From Tissierella praeacuta_A (lineage in GTDB: Bacteria > Bacillota > Clostridia > Tissierellales > Tissierellaceae), in NCBI RefSeq assembly GCF_040396155.1, contig NZ_JBEBOY010000014.1:1-64000 (forward strand): a stretch of 64,000 nt of DNA, given 5' to 3'. This document shows, piece by piece, positions 61,931 through 64,000 of this stretch. Numbering within the stretch: position 1 is the stretch's first letter; the number at the start of each line of letters is the position of its first letter. The position numbers were made by a program, and so were the translations under genes. Under the pieces are notes generated by a model. That model saw only the letters and a program-made list of their open reading frames with translations, did not search any database and had not been told where the DNA came from.

Positions 61931-63460
61931 ATGGATATTAAAAGCAGAATATATATAGCAATTGATTTAAAATCATTTTACGCTTCCGTTGAGTGTATGG
62001 AACGAGAGATTGATCCGTTGACTACAAATCTTGTTGTTGCAGATGCAAGTCGAACAGATAAAACCATTTGTCTTGCAGTTTCTCCTTCACTTAAAGCATA
62101 TGGAATTTCTGGTAGGGCAAGATTATTTGAGGTTGTTCAGAGGGTAAAGGAAGTAAATGCTTTAAGATTAAACAAAGCACCAGGGCGGGTTTTTACTGGT
62201 GCTTCTTTCAACGATACTGAATTAAAATCTTTCCCAAGTCTCTCACTGGACTATATTGCGGCCCCTCCTAGAATGGCCTATTATATAGAATATAGTACAA
62301 GGATTTATAATATTTACTTAAAATATATTGCACCTGAAGATATACATGTATATTCCATAGATGAGGTATTTATGGATGTTACAAATTACCTAAATACCTA
62401 CAATCTATCAGCTAGAGAGCTTACTACTAAAATACTCTTGGAAATACTTAACACCACAGGAATTACAGCAACAGCTGGGATTGGCACAAATCTATACCTA
62501 GCTAAAATTGCTATGGATATTCAAGCAAAACGAATTCCGATAGATGAAAATGGTGTGCAAATAGCCGAACTAGATGAAATGAGTTACCGTAGATTATTGT
62601 GGGCACATCGACCTCTGACAGACTTTTGGCGTGTAGGTAAAGGATATGCTAAAAAATTAGAAAAGCAAGGGCTATTTACTATGGGGGATATTGCAAGATG
62701 TTCTATCGGTAAGCCTACTGATTATTACAATGAAGATTTATTATATAAGATATTTGGTATTAATGCAGAACTGCTAATAGATCATGCATGGGGTTGGGAG
62801 CCATGTACTATAGCTGATATTAAAGAATATAAACCAAGTGCCAAAAGTATCGGCTCAGGGCAGGTGCTCCAATGTGGCTATACCTATGAAAAAGCAAAAC
62901 TTATTGTATGGGAAATGGCTGATTTACTTGTACTTGACCTAGTAGATAAAAGACTTGTAACTGATCAGATTGTTTTAACAGTAGGATATGATATTGAAAA
63001 TTTAACAGATCCTGACATAAGAAAATTATATAAAGGGGAGATAACCACTGATGGTTATGGACGTAAAGTACCAAAATCGGCACATGGTACTGTAAATCTT
63101 GATAGATATACATCTTCTACAAAGCTAATTATAGATGCTGTCATGGATTTATTTGAGCGAATAGTAGATAAAAATCTTTTAGTTAGAAGGGTCAATATGT
63201 CAGCAAATCGTGTAGTAGAAGAAGGAGTTGTTGAAAGGTCAGATGGGATTGAGCAACTTAATCTTTTTACTGATTGTAAGACTGCAGAGAGGGAAAAGAA
63301 GGAAGAAGAAGCAGAACTTCTACGAGAAAGAAAGGTGCAGGAAACCATATTAGAATTAAAGAAGAAATTTGGAAAGAATGTAGTTTTAAAAGGCTTAAAT
63401 CTAGAGGAAGGAGCTACAACAGTAGATAGAAACAAACAGATTGGAGGGCATAAGGCATGA
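61931..63460 (+). CDS. Y-family DNA polymerase (ImpB/MucB/SamB type)
   Basis: 509 residues. Translesion polymerase: N-terminal YIAIDLKSFYASVECMER, catalytic SIDEVFMDVT near residue 142, HhH region and a little-finger domain; C-terminal lysine/glutamate-rich tail. On Firmicute ICEs such UV-tolerance genes are common. ATG at 61931 follows GGAGGTGGG; the GTG at 61922 overlaps that site. It overlaps the next gene by 4 nt. Confidence 0.92.
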   Translation: MDIKSRIYIAIDLKSFYASVECMEREIDPLTTNLVVADASRTDKTICLAVSPSLKAYGISGRARLFEVVQRVKEVNALRLNKAPGRVFTGASFNDTELKSFPSLSLDYIAAPPRMAYYIEYSTRIYNIYLKYIAPEDIHVYSIDEVFMDVTNYLNTYNLSARELTTKILLEILNTTGITATAGIGTNLYLAKIAMDIQAKRIPIDENGVQIAELDEMSYRRLLWAHRPLTDFWRVGKGYAKKLEKQGLFTMGDIARCSIGKPTDYYNEDLLYKIFGINAELLIDHAWGWEPCTIADIKEYKPSAKSIGSGQVLQCGYTYEKAKLIVWEMADLLVLDLVDKRLVTDQIVLTVGYDIENLTDPDIRKLYKGEITTDGYGRKVPKSAHGTVNLDRYTSSTKLIIDAVMDLFERIVDKNLLVRRVNMSANRVVEEGVVERSDGIEQLNLFTDCKTAEREKKEEEAELLRERKVQETILELKKKFGKNVVLKGLNLEEGATTVDRNKQIGGHKA

Positions 63461-63909
63461 CAAAAGAATACGATGATATTATTAATTTACCACGACATGT
63501 ATCTAAAAAACGAGATCCTATGCCAATAATTGACCGAGCAGCACAATTTTCTCCTTTCGCTGCGCTAACTGGTCATGATACTGCAATCAAAGAAACTGCA
63601 AGAGTAACCGAAGATAGAATAGAACTGGATATATATATGAAAGAAGTATTGAACAACAAATTGCAAATACTAATAGACCAACTTCATGAACATCCTTATA
63701 TAGGAATAACCTATTTTCAGCCAGATAAGAAGAAAGATGGTGGTAGCTATGTTACCGCTAATGGTATAGTTAAAAGGATAGATGAATATGAGTGTATTAT
63801 TTTTATGACTAATGGTATCTCAATCCCTATTGATGAAATCATCGGGATTGAGGGGGAGATATTTGATACCATGATGCTCCATTCGTGTGATAAGTTAGTA
63901 ATTAAATAG
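63457..63909 (+). CDS. YolD-like protein
   Basis: 150 residues with the YolD start (DDIINLPRHVSKKRDPMPIIDRAAQFSPFAALTGHD) and the later beta-rich C-terminal half (YITYFQPDKKKDGGSYVT-type segment). YolD partners of Y-family polymerases are usual next to them. Its ATG overlaps the polymerase stop (ATGA), a two-gene operon. Confidence 0.85.
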   Translation: MTKEYDDIINLPRHVSKKRDPMPIIDRAAQFSPFAALTGHDTAIKETARVTEDRIELDIYMKEVLNNKLQILIDQLHEHPYIGITYFQPDKKKDGGSYVTANGIVKRIDEYECIIFMTNGISIPIDEIIGIEGEIFDTMMLHSCDKLVIK

Positions 63910-63931
63910 GAACATAATTTATGTATTGATT

Positions 63932-63963
63932 AAGTCTTGCACTAATGTGTAGGGCTTTTTTTA
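63932..63963 (+). terminator. Rho-independent terminator at right end
   Basis: AAGTCTTGCAC, loop TAAT, GTGTAGGGCTT (with G-T pairs) and a T-run. A new ribosome site (GGAGG) and a start codon near 63996 show that another gene begins at the window edge. Confidence 0.65.
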
Positions 63964-64000
63964 ATGAAAAAATAAAATGGAGGTAAGATAATAATATGGC

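Noticed and set aside
1..64000. tRNA or rRNA genes
   Set aside because: No cloverleaf sequence or rRNA stretch was recognised by eye; a covariance search would be needed to rule them out.

Overview
The window is AT-rich DNA with Shine-Dalgarno-led genes, frequent ATG/TTG/GTG starts and a Gram-positive gene order (murB, PHP phosphatase, rapZ, yvcK ... Nudix, whiA; dnaE, pfkA, pyk). With a GrdX homologue, an iron-sulphur aldo/keto reductase and many genes typical of anaerobes, it points to an anaerobic Firmicute of the Clostridia/Tissierellia type. The species cannot be named from the sequence alone.

Region 1 (about 1-24.8 kb) is ordinary chromosome. It holds cell-wall and regulatory genes (murB, rapZ, yvcK, whiA), an ABC-2 exporter pair, a possible Rad52-like protein, an M42 peptidase, a Nudix hydrolase, dnaE, pfkA, pyk, an aldo/keto reductase, a MATE exporter, a polysaccharide deacetylase, an ABC-F protein and topoisomerase III. 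The yvcJ-yvcK-whiA block of Bacillus is present but split by about 5.4 kb of unrelated genes.

Region 2 (24.8-33.86 kb) starts with a minus-strand BlaI/BlaR1-type signalling operon followed by two small exported proteins that share a W-D-x-x-W motif. A secreted protein with a duplicated motif, a PEP carboxykinase-like enzyme, an S1-domain protein, a YbjQ protein and the 23S rRNA methyltransferase RlmD follow.

Region 3 (about 33.8 kb to the right end) looks like the left part of an integrative and conjugative element (ICE) inserted at the 3' end of rlmD. The last ~100 bp of rlmD have codon use unlike the rest of the gene. The element carries: accessory genes (an HNH/zinc-finger-like protein, ArdA-type antirestriction proteins, DUF4314, a Dam-like methylase, a YodL protein); a complete-looking Tad/Flp-type pilus set (prepilin peptidase, CpaB, TadZ, TadA, TadB, TadC, several pilin-like proteins); a 1174-residue S-layer-anchored Ig-repeat protein lying between two almost identical pilin-like genes; parts of a conjugation channel (DUF3852, VirB6/TrbL-like, PrgI-like); a Fic protein; a Y-family polymerase with a YolD partner. 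No relaxase, VirD4, VirB4 or integrase is inside the window, so the element must continue to the right if it is intact.

Three clear lesions or insertions lie in the ICE. A 2.5-kb group II intron splits the DUF3852 gene, and its ends can be placed to the base. A cytosine-C5 methyltransferase is reduced to its first and last motifs. A 175-bp direct repeat of the pilin-like gene flanks the S-layer protein gene. The most interesting system is the mobile Tad-like pilus joined to an S-layer-anchored adhesin-like protein.
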